NCBI GenBank assembly: GCA_017547685.1
Contig: JAFYPD010000108.1
Location: 1 to 33,166, forward strand
DNA from: Peptococcaceae bacterium
Lineage (GTDB): Bacteria > Bacillota > Peptococcia > Peptococcales > Peptococcaceae
DNA length: 33,166 bases
Direction: 5' to 3'
Both the position numbers and the translations under genes were made by a program. Positions 7,546 through 14,777 of this stretch are shown here, piece after piece. The first letter of the stretch is position 1. Each line of letters starts with the position of its first letter. Below the pieces are notes generated by a model, which was given only the letters and a program-made list of their open reading frames with translations, was not told the origin of the DNA and did not search any database.

Positions 7546-8472
7546 ATGCGGTTAAGTCAATTAAAATTTTTAGTGGAATTAAAAAAGTATGGAACTATCT
7601 CCAAAACGGCACAGAATCTTTATATCAGCCAGCCATCCCTGAGTACGGCAATTAAAGAACTGGAAGAAGAACTGGGGTTTGATATTATTGAACGGAGCAA
7701 CAAGGGGGTAGCCTTTACGAAGCGCGGCGATATGGTATTGAAATACAGTCAGGATATAATGGATGCTGTGAACAGTATTGAACGGATGGGGAAATTACAG
7801 ACAAGGGTGCGCAAAGGATATCTGTCTATTGCTTCGATTCCGTATATTTTTACAACGATTGTGATGGATGCATTTATGGAACTGAAGGATCGATATCCAG
7901 ATCTTACAACTAGCTTGCGGGAAGAAAACAGCTATAACATGGTGGAACTGGTGGCGAACAAAGAGATTGATTTAGGTGTTGTCATGATATCTAATTTAGA
8001 GGAATTGAATTTCCAGCAGGTGTTTGAGAAATACAACATGCAGTTTTATAAATTGTTTGATGACCAGATGTATTTTGTGGTGGGGCGAAAAAATCCGCTG
8101 TTTGGAAGGAAAGCGGCCACTATGGCGGAACTTCTGCAATATCCTTTTGTAACCCGGAGAAATTTTCTGAACCAGTATAATATAAATATGCTCCAGCAGT
8201 ATAACAGGGAGATAGAATTTATTCAGATTGACGATAGTGATGGCTTGATTAAATATCTGATTAATTCACACGGTGTCTGTGTGATGCCGACCTGTTCCTT
8301 CTGGAAGACATCACATAAAGTTGGCGAACATCTGCATGCTGTCCAGATTAAAGATTTTGTGTGGACAACAAAATTGGGCTGGATTTTTCCGAAAAACGAG
8401 CATTATTCTGTGGAATTGGAGGAGTTTGTGGAGCTTCTGGAAGAAAATTATATGAATATGAAAATGATATAG
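7546..8472 (+). CDS. LysR-family transcriptional regulator, module A
   Basis: A 308-residue LysR-type regulator. The winged helix-turn-helix occupies residues 1-60 (RLSQLKFLVELKKYGTISKT, then LYISQPSLSTAIKELEEELG), followed by a linker helix and a periplasmic-binding-protein-like effector domain of normal length. Start ATG 7546 follows AAAGGAGCG. It lies directly upstream of, and in the same direction as, the dehydrogenase-transporter-ThDP enzyme operon, separated from it by a strong terminator. It is a clear paralogue of the regulator at 13207: both share the DDQMYF(V/W)VG block, a C-terminal WTT motif and the same length. Inferred role: activation of module A in response to its substrate, probably a carboxylate. 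Confidence 0.92.
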   Translation: MRLSQLKFLVELKKYGTISKTAQNLYISQPSLSTAIKELEEELGFDIIERSNKGVAFTKRGDMVLKYSQDIMDAVNSIERMGKLQTRVRKGYLSIASIPYIFTTIVMDAFMELKDRYPDLTTSLREENSYNMVELVANKEIDLGVVMISNLEELNFQQVFEKYNMQFYKLFDDQMYFVVGRKNPLFGRKAATMAELLQYPFVTRRNFLNQYNINMLQQYNREIEFIQIDDSDGLIKYLINSHGVCVMPTCSFWKTSHKVGEHLHAVQIKDFVWTTKLGWIFPKNEHYSVELEEFVELLEENYMNMKMI

Positions 8473-8492
8473 CAAAATGATGCAGTAAAAAC

Positions 8493-8560
8493 AGGCTGTG
8501 AAATAAGTCATTTCGCATAGGGCTGAACCTATGGAATATGGCTTGTTTCGCAGCTTTTTT
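8493..8560 (+). terminator. Strong terminator of the module A lysR gene
   Basis: A 19-bp stem (8493-8511 with 8538-8556, several G-U pairs) has a smaller inner hairpin in its loop (cataggg with cctatgg) and runs into a six-T tract ending at 8560. It separates the regulator transcript from the operon it is thought to control. Confidence 0.85.
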
Positions 8561-8563
8561 GTT

Positions 8564-8578
8564 ATAGTTGCTGGCTAT
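8564..8578. promoter_or_regulatory. Candidate LysR recognition site, module A (ATAG-N7-CTAT)
   Basis: The dyad ATAG-ttgctgg-CTAT fits the LysR T-N11-A box. The same ATAG-N7-CTAT layout recurs at 14271-14285 before the module B operon. Centre-to-centre distance to the downstream palindrome is 75 bp here and 74 bp there. Further TATAG copies follow immediately. Confidence 0.55.
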
Positions 8579-8638
8579 AGGCTGTATAGTGGATTCCGTA
8601 TTTTACACAAAAATAAAGCAGGTTTATAATAAATATAA

Positions 8639-8653
8639 ATAAAGCGCGCTTAT
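8639..8653. promoter_or_regulatory. Candidate LysR activation site, module A (ATAA-N7-TTAT)
   Basis: The palindrome ataaagcgcgcttat is a textbook T-N11-A box (T8640, A8652), centred 64 bp before the dehydrogenase ATG and just upstream of an AT-rich region with TATAAA (8663-8668) as a possible -10. The module B counterpart at 14345-14359 matches at 13 of 15 positions, and its two changes are symmetrical, so the dyad is kept. Confidence 0.65.
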
Positions 8654-8709
8654 AAAACGAATTATAAAATTTAAGAGAATTGCAAAATTAAAAAAGAGAG
8701 GTGTTTTGT

Positions 8710-9654
8710 ATGAAAGCGGCAGTTATTGGTGCTGGCGTAATGGGCCCCGGTATTGCACAGGTGTTCCTGGAAGGTGGTTTTGATGCGGTTTTGATGGATA
8801 TTTCGGAAGAACAGCTGAAAAAAGGTGCAGCCACTATCGAACTGGTTCTGACGCAGAAGTACAACAAGAAGATTTTAGCAGAGAAACCGGAATATTATCT
8901 GAAAAATCTGAAAACAACAACCGATATGAAGGAAGCTGTTGCCGATGCCGACGTGGTTATCGAAGCAGTTCCGGAAAAAATTGATTTGAAAAAACAGATT
9001 TATGATCAGTTAGACGCGTACTGCAAACCGGATGCACTGATTGCAAGTAACACATCGTCGCTGCCGCTGCCGGAAATTTTCCCTGATTTCCGAAAAGGCA
9101 ATTTCTGCGTGGCTCACTTCTACAATCCGCCGCCAATCTTGCCGCTGGTTGAGATTGTGAAAAACGATGATGCAGATATGGAAAAAATCGCATGGCTGAG
9201 AAAAGTTCTGGAAGACTGCGGCAAAACCGTTATCGTACTGAATAAGTTTATCGAAGGGTTTGTTATCAACCGTCTGCAGACCGCATCGGCCCGCGAAGCG
9301 CTGTATCTGGTGAACGAAGGTGTTATTTCCGCAGAAGACATGAACCTGGCGACTCCGGCTTCTATCGGGTTTAAATCGGTATGGCAGGGCTCCTTCCAGA
9401 CAATGGACTTTATCGGGCTGGATACGGTGGCACATGTGTATAATCTGCTGTATCCGAAATTATGCAACGATACGGAAGTTCCGGCCTGTGTAACCGATAA
9501 GGTAAAAGAAGGCAAGCTGGGTCTGAAAACCGGTGAAGGTTTTGCAAAATACACACCGGAAGAAGCAAAAGCGACCAGTGAACAGCGGATTGACCGCCTG
9601 CTGGATCAGCTGAAACTGTGGAACAAACATTACCACGGTATCGAAGTGGAATAA
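8710..9654 (+). CDS. 3-hydroxyacyl-CoA dehydrogenase-family NAD-dependent dehydrogenase, module A
   Basis: 314 residues, starting at ATG 8710 (ribosome site AGAGAGGTG); an in-frame GTG three codons earlier is less likely. The Rossmann motif G7-A-G-V-M-G12 begins an NAD-binding domain. The catalytic His-Glu pair of the superfamily is at H136 (AHFYNPP) and E148 (PLVEIV), and the C-terminal helical domain starts at GFVINRLQ. The NP-x4-PLVE form and the single C-terminal domain of about 120 residues resemble the lambda-crystallin/L-gulonate and carnitine dehydrogenase branch at least as much as 3-hydroxybutyryl-CoA dehydrogenase, so the substrate may be a free hydroxy acid. No thiolase, crotonase or CoA-transferase gene is near, which argues against beta-oxidation. 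First gene of the module A operon and paralogue of the gene at 17944. Confidence 0.88.
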   Translation: MKAAVIGAGVMGPGIAQVFLEGGFDAVLMDISEEQLKKGAATIELVLTQKYNKKILAEKPEYYLKNLKTTTDMKEAVADADVVIEAVPEKIDLKKQIYDQLDAYCKPDALIASNTSSLPLPEIFPDFRKGNFCVAHFYNPPPILPLVEIVKNDDADMEKIAWLRKVLEDCGKTVIVLNKFIEGFVINRLQTASAREALYLVNEGVISAEDMNLATPASIGFKSVWQGSFQTMDFIGLDTVAHVYNLLYPKLCNDTEVPACVTDKVKEGKLGLKTGEGFAKYTPEEAKATSEQRIDRLLDQLKLWNKHYHGIEVE

Positions 9655-9684
9655 AAAACGAATTACAAATGAAATAGTATCTGA

Positions 9685-9723
9685 AATAGTCTGGCTCTGC
9701 ATCCGTTACAGGGTCAGACTATT
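9685..9723 (+). other. Intergenic hairpin between dehydrogenase and carrier genes
   Basis: A 15-bp stem (9685-9699 with 9709-9723) without a T tract. It is more likely an mRNA processing or 3'-end stabilising element than a terminator, allowing different amounts of the two products. Confidence 0.5.
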
Positions 9724-9750
9724 CAAACAGAAAGCGCAAAATCAGAAAGG

Positions 9751-9765
9751 ACAAAATTGTTTTGT
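9751..9765. promoter_or_regulatory. Inverted repeat before the carrier gene
   Basis: ACAAAA-ttg-TTTTGT lies just before the ribosome site of the carrier gene. The 13-mer gacaaaattgttt within it (9750-9762) also occurs at 7495-7507 before the module A lysR gene. It could be a second regulator site; the evidence is only this repetition. Confidence 0.3.
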
Positions 9766-9780
9766 TAAGGAGGGACTGTT

Positions 9781-11229
9781 ATGTCAAGTCAGAGTAAAGC
9801 GAAGGATTATATCTTTTATGTTCATATTGCAGTAATCTTATTCTTTATGTTCGGGTTCGGGCGCATTTTTGCTCCAATCAGTACGTTAACACCATTAGGC
9901 ATGCAGCTGCTGGGCGTATTTATCGGTGTTTTATACGGCTGGACTTTCTGCGGCATTCTGTGGCCGTCCATTATGGGCTGGGTAGCTATCTGCAGTACCG
10001 GTATGCTGGATGCGGCAACTTATATCAAATCCAGTTTTGGTAACGACACAATCGTATTTATTATCTTTGCCAGTATTTTTACAGGCGTGTTAAAAGAATC
10101 CGGGCTGACCGATTTTATTGCCAACTGGATTCTGAGCCGCAAGTTCTGCCAGGGGAATGCGTGGAACTATTCGGCAGCTGTTCTGATGGCATCGTTCTTT
10201 ACAGCAAACATTAACATGCTGGCAGCTGTTCTGGTATTCTGGGCAATTATTTATTCTACTGCAGAAAAAGCTGGAATGAAAAAAGGAAACGCATGGGTAA
10301 CCTGGATGATTTTTGGTGTTGGCTGTGCAACACAGTTCGGCGGTCTGGTATTCCCGTTCCATATGGTGCCGCTGGTAGTATTAGGGGTGGCAAGCGGTGT
10401 GACCGGTCAGGAAATCAATTTCCTGCAGTATATGATTTTTGCATGGCCGACAGCAATTGCTGCTATGTTGCTGTATATCGCAATGGGTAAATATTTTTTC
10501 CGTTTCGATGTATCGGAATTAGAAGGTATGGACTTTGACGTTTCTGATAAGAGCAAATTACAGCTGAACGCAAGACAGAAAATTGGTGCTGTGTATCTGT
10601 TATTATTCCTGGTTCTGCTGTTAATTCCAAATATGCTGCCGGAAGGAAACATAATTCGTGCAATCCTGAAACAGCAGGGTAACGTAGGTTTAACCTTCAT
10701 TCTGCTGGCATCCATGTGCTGGATCAAAGTAGATGGCAAACCGTTTGTAAGCATTCAGAAATGTGCTGCCGGCGGTATTCAGTGGGATATTGTAATGATC
10801 TTTGCGTTTGTGCTGCCGTTTGCAACTCTGTTCACACACGATGCAACAGGCGTAAAACCTGCTGTTATCGGTATGTTAGGGCCGATTTTAGCGGGTAAGG
10901 GTGAATTAATGTTTATTGTTCTGATTCTGATTATGGCTGGTGTTCTGACCAACTTTGCGAACAACATGGTAGTAGGTTCTATTACCGTAGCATTGATGAA
11001 TATGGTAGCCGGCAGTCTGCAGATTGATATCATGGCTGTTTCCTGCGCGATTATTCTGATTATCAGTTTCGCATTCGCAACTCCATCTGCATCCACTGCT
11101 TCGGCAATGTGTTTCGCAAATGAATGGTGTGATAAGAAAACAGCGTTTAAAGTAGGCATTCTCTATTCGGTAATCGGTATTATCATTTTTATTCCGATTG
11201 CGTATGTATTAATTGGCTTGATTTTCTAG
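9781..11229 (+). CDS. DASS/SLC13-type anion (carboxylate) transporter, module A
   Basis: A 482-residue integral membrane protein with about 11-13 hydrophobic segments. It begins with a short polar N-terminus, then the segment IAVILFFMFGFGRIFAPIST and TPLGMQLLGVFIGVLYGW. The overall layout, with a second-half helix FAFATPSASTASAM near the C-terminus, fits the divalent anion:sodium symporter family (ion transporter superfamily), whose members carry succinate, citrate, tartrate, malate or sulfate. Start ATG 9781 follows TAAGGAGGG. It lies between the dehydrogenase and ThDP enzyme genes, so it most likely imports, or exchanges, the substrate of these enzymes, probably a di- or hydroxycarboxylate. 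The exact substrate cannot be read from sequence. Confidence 0.8.
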   Translation: MSSQSKAKDYIFYVHIAVILFFMFGFGRIFAPISTLTPLGMQLLGVFIGVLYGWTFCGILWPSIMGWVAICSTGMLDAATYIKSSFGNDTIVFIIFASIFTGVLKESGLTDFIANWILSRKFCQGNAWNYSAAVLMASFFTANINMLAAVLVFWAIIYSTAEKAGMKKGNAWVTWMIFGVGCATQFGGLVFPFHMVPLVVLGVASGVTGQEINFLQYMIFAWPTAIAAMLLYIAMGKYFFRFDVSELEGMDFDVSDKSKLQLNARQKIGAVYLLLFLVLLLIPNMLPEGNIIRAILKQQGNVGLTFILLASMCWIKVDGKPFVSIQKCAAGGIQWDIVMIFAFVLPFATLFTHDATGVKPAVIGMLGPILAGKGELMFIVLILIMAGVLTNFANNMVVGSITVALMNMVAGSLQIDIMAVSCAIILIISFAFATPSASTASAMCFANEWCDKKTAFKVGILYSVIGIIIFIPIAYVLIGLIF

Positions 11230-11252
11230 TCTGAACCAGAAGACACATTTGT

Positions 11253-11275
11253 AAGCTGCGGCTGGTTCGCAGCTT
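11253..11275 (+). other. Intergenic hairpin between carrier and ThDP enzyme genes
   Basis: An 8-bp perfect stem, aagctgcg / cgcagctt, with a 7-nt loop and no T tract. It is a likely mRNA stability or processing element within the module A operon. Confidence 0.45.
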
Positions 11276-11343
11276 GCAGACTGTAATGAAGAAAGGTTAT
11301 AAACGGAACTGTACGGAAATACATTTTTAAGGAGGTCATTCTG

Positions 11344-12987
11344 ATGGCAAAAGAAGTAAAAACAGGCGCATTGATTTCTCATGTATTAAAACAGGAAGGC
11401 GTAAAATATGTGTTTGGCCTGCCTGGTGGTCATATCTATCCAACAATGGAAGAGGCAGAAAAATTAGGGATTAAATTTATTGGTACCCGTGATGAAATGT
11501 CGGCAGCGTATGCGGCGGAAGGCTGGGCGCTGACAACTGGCGAGCTGGGCGTATGTACCGGTACTGCCGGCCCTGGTGTTACAAACCTGTTCACCGGTAT
11601 GGCAAATGCATGGATGGGTCGCTATCCGGTATTCTATATCGGAGGGAAAGCCCGTGTAACCGAATACGATCGCAATGAATTACAGGACTTCGACCAGATT
11701 TCCATTATTCAGACTATGACAAAACATGCACGTACGATTTATGAACCAAAGCGTGTTCCGGAATATACGGCTCGTGCAATTTCACATGCTGTGAACGGCA
11801 CACCTGGTCCTGCATATATCGAAATTCCTCGTGATATTACAGACTCTATGGTAGATTTTGATGAAGTGAACTTTGCAGAAAATCACCGTGCAAAAAATCG
11901 TGTAAAAGCAGAAGAGGAAGCAATTGCAAAAGCTGTAGAAATGATTCAAGAAGCGAAAAAACCGCTGATTGTTGCCGGCAGCGGTGTATGGTGGTCACAG
12001 GCCCAGGATGAACTGACTGCATTTGCAAATAAAACAGGGATTCCTGTATTCACCAGAAATGCAGCACGCGGCTGCTTCGATGAAAAGAGCCCGCTGTATG
12101 TAAGCTACAAGGCAAAAGGTCCTATTCTGGAACAGAGTGACCTGATTATCATCGTTGGCACCAGAGCAGGCTATACCTTCAGCCAGAAAATGGTTCGCAA
12201 AGATCAGAAAGTCATCCGTATTGATATTGACCCGGTTGAAGTAACCAACCAGTGGGATGCAGCGCTGACCATCGTGGGCGATGCAAAAATGGTACTGGCA
12301 CAGCTGACAGAAGCTGCTGCAGAAGGCAGCTATCCGGAATGGGCAGCGATGCCGAAAATCGTGGACATGAAAGTGTGGGAAATGTTCGAAAAATTATGTC
12401 CGGATCCAAAAGCATATCCAATCAACCCGATTGCATTCTATAAAGAACTGCTGCAGGAAATTGATGATGATACCATCGTGGTTATTGACGGCGGTGACTC
12501 TGCAACATGGTCCTACACATTCCTGCCGGCTTACGGGCCAGGGCAGATGCTGGGGATCGCCGGTAATGCATTCGGCCCTCTGGGGGTTGGTATGGGTTAT
12601 GCCATGGCAGCAAAACTGGCACATCCAGACAAAAAAGTACTGTTTATCACTGGTGACGGTGCATTCGGTTATGGGATTTCGGAATTTGACACCTGCATGC
12701 GTTACGGGATTCAGATTACAGCTGTTATCTTCAATGACGGTCTGTGGGGCATGATTAAACGTTCCGAACAGCGCAAAGCACCGGGTGAAACACATTTCGT
12801 CGGGCTGGATCTGGAACAGCAGACACATTACGAAAAAATCGTAGAAGGCTTCGGCGGTTACGGGGAACTGGTAACCCATATTGAAGATTTGCGTCCAGCG
12901 ATTCAGAGAGCGGCTGCATCTGGAAAACCAGGCTGCGTTAACGTTATGGTTAATCCTGCCATTGGTCCAAAAGGTGCGGGCTGTTAA
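11344..12987 (+). CDS. ThDP-dependent enzyme of the acetolactate synthase family, module A
   Basis: 547 residues with the three-domain layout of the family. The N-terminal Pyr domain has GLPGGHIYPTMEEAEKLGI and the proton-relay glutamate E51 (RDEMSAAYAAEGW). The central domain (about 190-330) contains AGSGVWWS and IIIVGTRAGY. The C-terminal PP domain has the ThDP-Mg motif beginning GDG at 437 and ending FND about 28 residues later. Start ATG 11344 follows AAGGAGG. E51 excludes a glyoxylate carboligase-like loss of the catalytic Glu. No regulatory small subunit (ilvN) or other branched-chain gene is nearby, so biosynthetic acetolactate synthase is unlikely. Relatives include 2-hydroxyacyl-CoA lyase, sulfoacetaldehyde acetyltransferase and cyclohexanedione hydrolase. 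Decarboxylation, ligation or hydrolysis of a 2-oxo compound made by the partner dehydrogenase is inferred. Close paralogue of the gene at 16286. Confidence 0.88.
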   Translation: MAKEVKTGALISHVLKQEGVKYVFGLPGGHIYPTMEEAEKLGIKFIGTRDEMSAAYAAEGWALTTGELGVCTGTAGPGVTNLFTGMANAWMGRYPVFYIGGKARVTEYDRNELQDFDQISIIQTMTKHARTIYEPKRVPEYTARAISHAVNGTPGPAYIEIPRDITDSMVDFDEVNFAENHRAKNRVKAEEEAIAKAVEMIQEAKKPLIVAGSGVWWSQAQDELTAFANKTGIPVFTRNAARGCFDEKSPLYVSYKAKGPILEQSDLIIIVGTRAGYTFSQKMVRKDQKVIRIDIDPVEVTNQWDAALTIVGDAKMVLAQLTEAAAEGSYPEWAAMPKIVDMKVWEMFEKLCPDPKAYPINPIAFYKELLQEIDDDTIVVIDGGDSATWSYTFLPAYGPGQMLGIAGNAFGPLGVGMGYAMAAKLAHPDKKVLFITGDGAFGYGISEFDTCMRYGIQITAVIFNDGLWGMIKRSEQRKAPGETHFVGLDLEQQTHYEKIVEGFGGYGELVTHIEDLRPAIQRAAASGKPGCVNVMVNPAIGPKGAGC

Positions 12988-13040
12988 AAGAAAAGCGGTA
13001 TAATGAATAACTGCCAGGTGACATCTGGCTGAACTGGTGC

Positions 13041-13089
13041 AACAGCAGAGTACCTTTTCTGATACAGAAAGACGGTATTCTGCTGTTTT
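13041..13089 (+). terminator. Terminator of the module A operon
   Basis: A 14-bp stem, aacagcagagtacc (13041-13054) / ggtattctgctgtt (13074-13087), with one G-U pair, ending in TTTT. A smaller dyad, gccag/ctggc (13013-13029), precedes it. Confidence 0.75.
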
Positions 13090-13112
13090 GCATCCCGCAA
13101 AAAATAATGTGT

Positions 13113-13142
13113 TTTACAGAAGCGGCTGATGTGTGTTAATAT
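13113..13142 (+). promoter_or_regulatory. Possible promoter of the module B lysR gene
   Basis: TTTACA (13113-13118), an 18-bp spacer and TAATAT (13137-13142) lie 65 bp before the start codon. Weak consensus; no copy of the module operators was found in this gap. Confidence 0.35.
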
Positions 13143-13206
13143 GGATACAGAAAACGGGGATAAGCAGGAAGGGAACAGGCAGAGTTGCAGGAAGTGAGGG
13201 ATACAT

Positions 13207-14130
13207 ATGCGGTTAAACCAGTTTCGATTTCTGGCTGCGTTAAAAAAATATGGAACAATATCCAGAGCAGCACAGCAGCTGTATATCAGCCAGCCATCCT
13301 TGAGTGCTGCAATTCGGGAACTGGAGGAGGAACTGGGCTTTGAAGTGGTGAAACGAACCCGGAAAGGTGTTATTTTTACTGCCCAGGGAGAACAGGTGCT
13401 AGAGCACAGCCAGAACATTTTGCGGGAAATAGAAAGCATTGAGCAGCTTAGCAGCACGTTTGGCATGCGGTTTAAGGGAACCCTGGCGGTAGGCTGCGTA
13501 CCGTACATTTATCACAGCATTATTCTGGATACGTTAATGGAAATGAAAAAGAAATATCCCAAAACGATTACACGGCTGCAGGAGGACAGCAGTTATGCGC
13601 TGGTGGAACTGGTGCATCAGCGGGAATTAGACCTGGGCGTAATTATGATGTCAAATATTGAACAGGCCAACTGGGGGACTTCCTTTCAGAAATACCAGCT
13701 GGAATATCAGAAGCTGTTTGATGACCAGATGTATTTCTGGGTGGGGCAGTCTCATCCATTATATAAACAGCAGTCCGTCAGAATGGCAGATGCCTTGCAG
13801 TATCCGTTTATCACCTATCGAAACGTATTGAATGATTTTAACCGCAATATGCTGCTGGAATACAATAAAGAACTGGATATTATTCAGATTGATGACAGGG
13901 AAAGCCTGTACCGGTATCTGCGTAAATCGCAGGCAATTACCGTAATGCCGATGTGTACCTTGCAGCAGGACAACAATTATATGGACGGACTGGTAAAACC
14001 GTTGAAAATTGTTGAATTTGAATGGACAACGCAGGTAGGGCTGATTTATTTAAAAGATGAGCCGCTGTCTATGGAGCAAAAAGAATTTGCAGCAATGCTG
14101 CTGCAGAAAATTCCGTATCATAATCAGTAA
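13207..14130 (+). CDS. LysR-family transcriptional regulator, module B
   Basis: 307 residues. The HTH block (MRLNQFRFLAALKKYGTISR, then LYISQPSLSAAIRELEEELG) is nearly the same as in the module A regulator, including the recognition-helix sequence ISQPSLS. The effector domain has diverged more, as expected if the two proteins bind related DNA but sense different ligands. Start ATG 13207 follows GAAGTGAGGG. The gene precedes the module B operon on the same strand, separated by a terminator hairpin. The near-identical palindromes before both operons fit the shared HTH and raise the possibility of cross-regulation. Confidence 0.92.
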   Translation: MRLNQFRFLAALKKYGTISRAAQQLYISQPSLSAAIRELEEELGFEVVKRTRKGVIFTAQGEQVLEHSQNILREIESIEQLSSTFGMRFKGTLAVGCVPYIYHSIILDTLMEMKKKYPKTITRLQEDSSYALVELVHQRELDLGVIMMSNIEQANWGTSFQKYQLEYQKLFDDQMYFWVGQSHPLYKQQSVRMADALQYPFITYRNVLNDFNRNMLLEYNKELDIIQIDDRESLYRYLRKSQAITVMPMCTLQQDNNYMDGLVKPLKIVEFEWTTQVGLIYLKDEPLSMEQKEFAAMLLQKIPYHNQ

Positions 14131-14188
14131 CAGTAGGAATCCTTAGAACGACGGAATACAATAAACAGAATATGCATAAACAGGATAG

Positions 14189-14245
14189 CCGCTGTGATTC
14201 CGTAATCTTCCGTATAACAGGCAGATGGAATTGCAGCGGTTTTTG
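14189..14245 (+). terminator. Terminator of the module B lysR gene
   Basis: ccgctgtgattcc (14189-14201) pairs with ggaattgcagcgg (14227-14239) apart from two mismatches, and is followed by TTTTTGT. Confidence 0.65.
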
Positions 14246-14270
14246 TATTGTCTTCTGTCAGATAAATTAT

Positions 14271-14285
14271 ATAGGCAATGGCTAT
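14271..14285. promoter_or_regulatory. Candidate LysR recognition site, module B (ATAG-N7-CTAT)
   Basis: ATAG-gcaatgg-CTAT, the counterpart of 8564-8578. Its centre is 74 bp upstream of the second palindrome. Confidence 0.55.
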
Positions 14286-14344
14286 AGTAAAGCATAAAGA
14301 ACATGTCTTTTACAAAAGCGGTTTACAGTGCGATAATAAAATAT

Positions 14345-14359
14345 ATAAAGTGCACTTAT
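14345..14359. promoter_or_regulatory. Candidate LysR activation site, module B (ATAA-N7-TTAT)
   Basis: ataaagtgcacttat, a T-N11-A dyad centred exactly 64 bp before the first start codon of the operon, the same distance as in module A. The core gtgcac replaces gcgcgc, a symmetrical two-base change that preserves the palindrome. Confidence 0.65.
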
Positions 14360-14415
14360 GAGAATGAACGAAAAAGAAAAATTAAAAATGTTTGGAAAAA
14401 GGGGAGATTTAAACT

Positions 14416-14736
14416 ATGCACATGTTAACAGGAAAATGGAAAATTGTAGCGACAACAGCACTGGGTGCAATGGACCTGGTTGCAGATTTTAAAGCGAGTG
14501 AAGACGCAACAACCTTTACAGGCAGCGTATTTGACGAAAAAAACAACAAAACCTATGAAGTAATGAACGGCGTATTGAACGACCATCATATCTCTTATGA
14601 TATGGTAATCAAATTTGGCCTGATTCCATTTAATTTCCATCTGGAAGGCGAATACACCGATGATGGCAAATGCCGTGGTGAAGGGAAAGCCATGAAAATG
14701 GAAGGTACCTACGAAGGGTATAAACTGGCTGAATAA
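14416..14736 (+). CDS. Small beta-rich (lipocalin-like) protein heading the module B operon
   Basis: 106 residues with no signal peptide or membrane segment, so probably cytoplasmic. It starts with LTGKWKIVATTALGAMDLVA and alternates strand-like stretches with Gly/Asn turns (FTGSVFDEKNNK, HLEGEYTDDGKC) before ending GTYEGYKLAE. The G-x-W start and repeated strand pattern resemble small antiparallel beta-barrel ligand-binding proteins, but no named family can be claimed. Start ATG 14416 is preceded by GGGGAGA; an ATG two codons later is also possible. It is the first gene after the operator pair and is followed by the GltS gene. No copy occurs in module A. It might bind the substrate or a pathway intermediate. 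Confidence 0.7.
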   Translation: MHMLTGKWKIVATTALGAMDLVADFKASEDATTFTGSVFDEKNNKTYEVMNGVLNDHHISYDMVIKFGLIPFNFHLEGEYTDDGKCRGEGKAMKMEGTYEGYKLAE

Positions 14737-14777
14737 TAAAACTTTAATCAATCAATTCCAAACAGGGGGGATTGTAT

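Noticed and set aside
9685..9723. A terminator splitting the module A operon after the dehydrogenase
   Set aside because: The hairpin has no T tract and the following carrier gene has no clear promoter of its own, so an internal processing hairpin is more likely.
12394..12879. A 161-codon minus-strand frame inside the module A ThDP enzyme
   Set aside because: It lies antisense to a conserved catalytic domain and its composition is that of a shadow frame.
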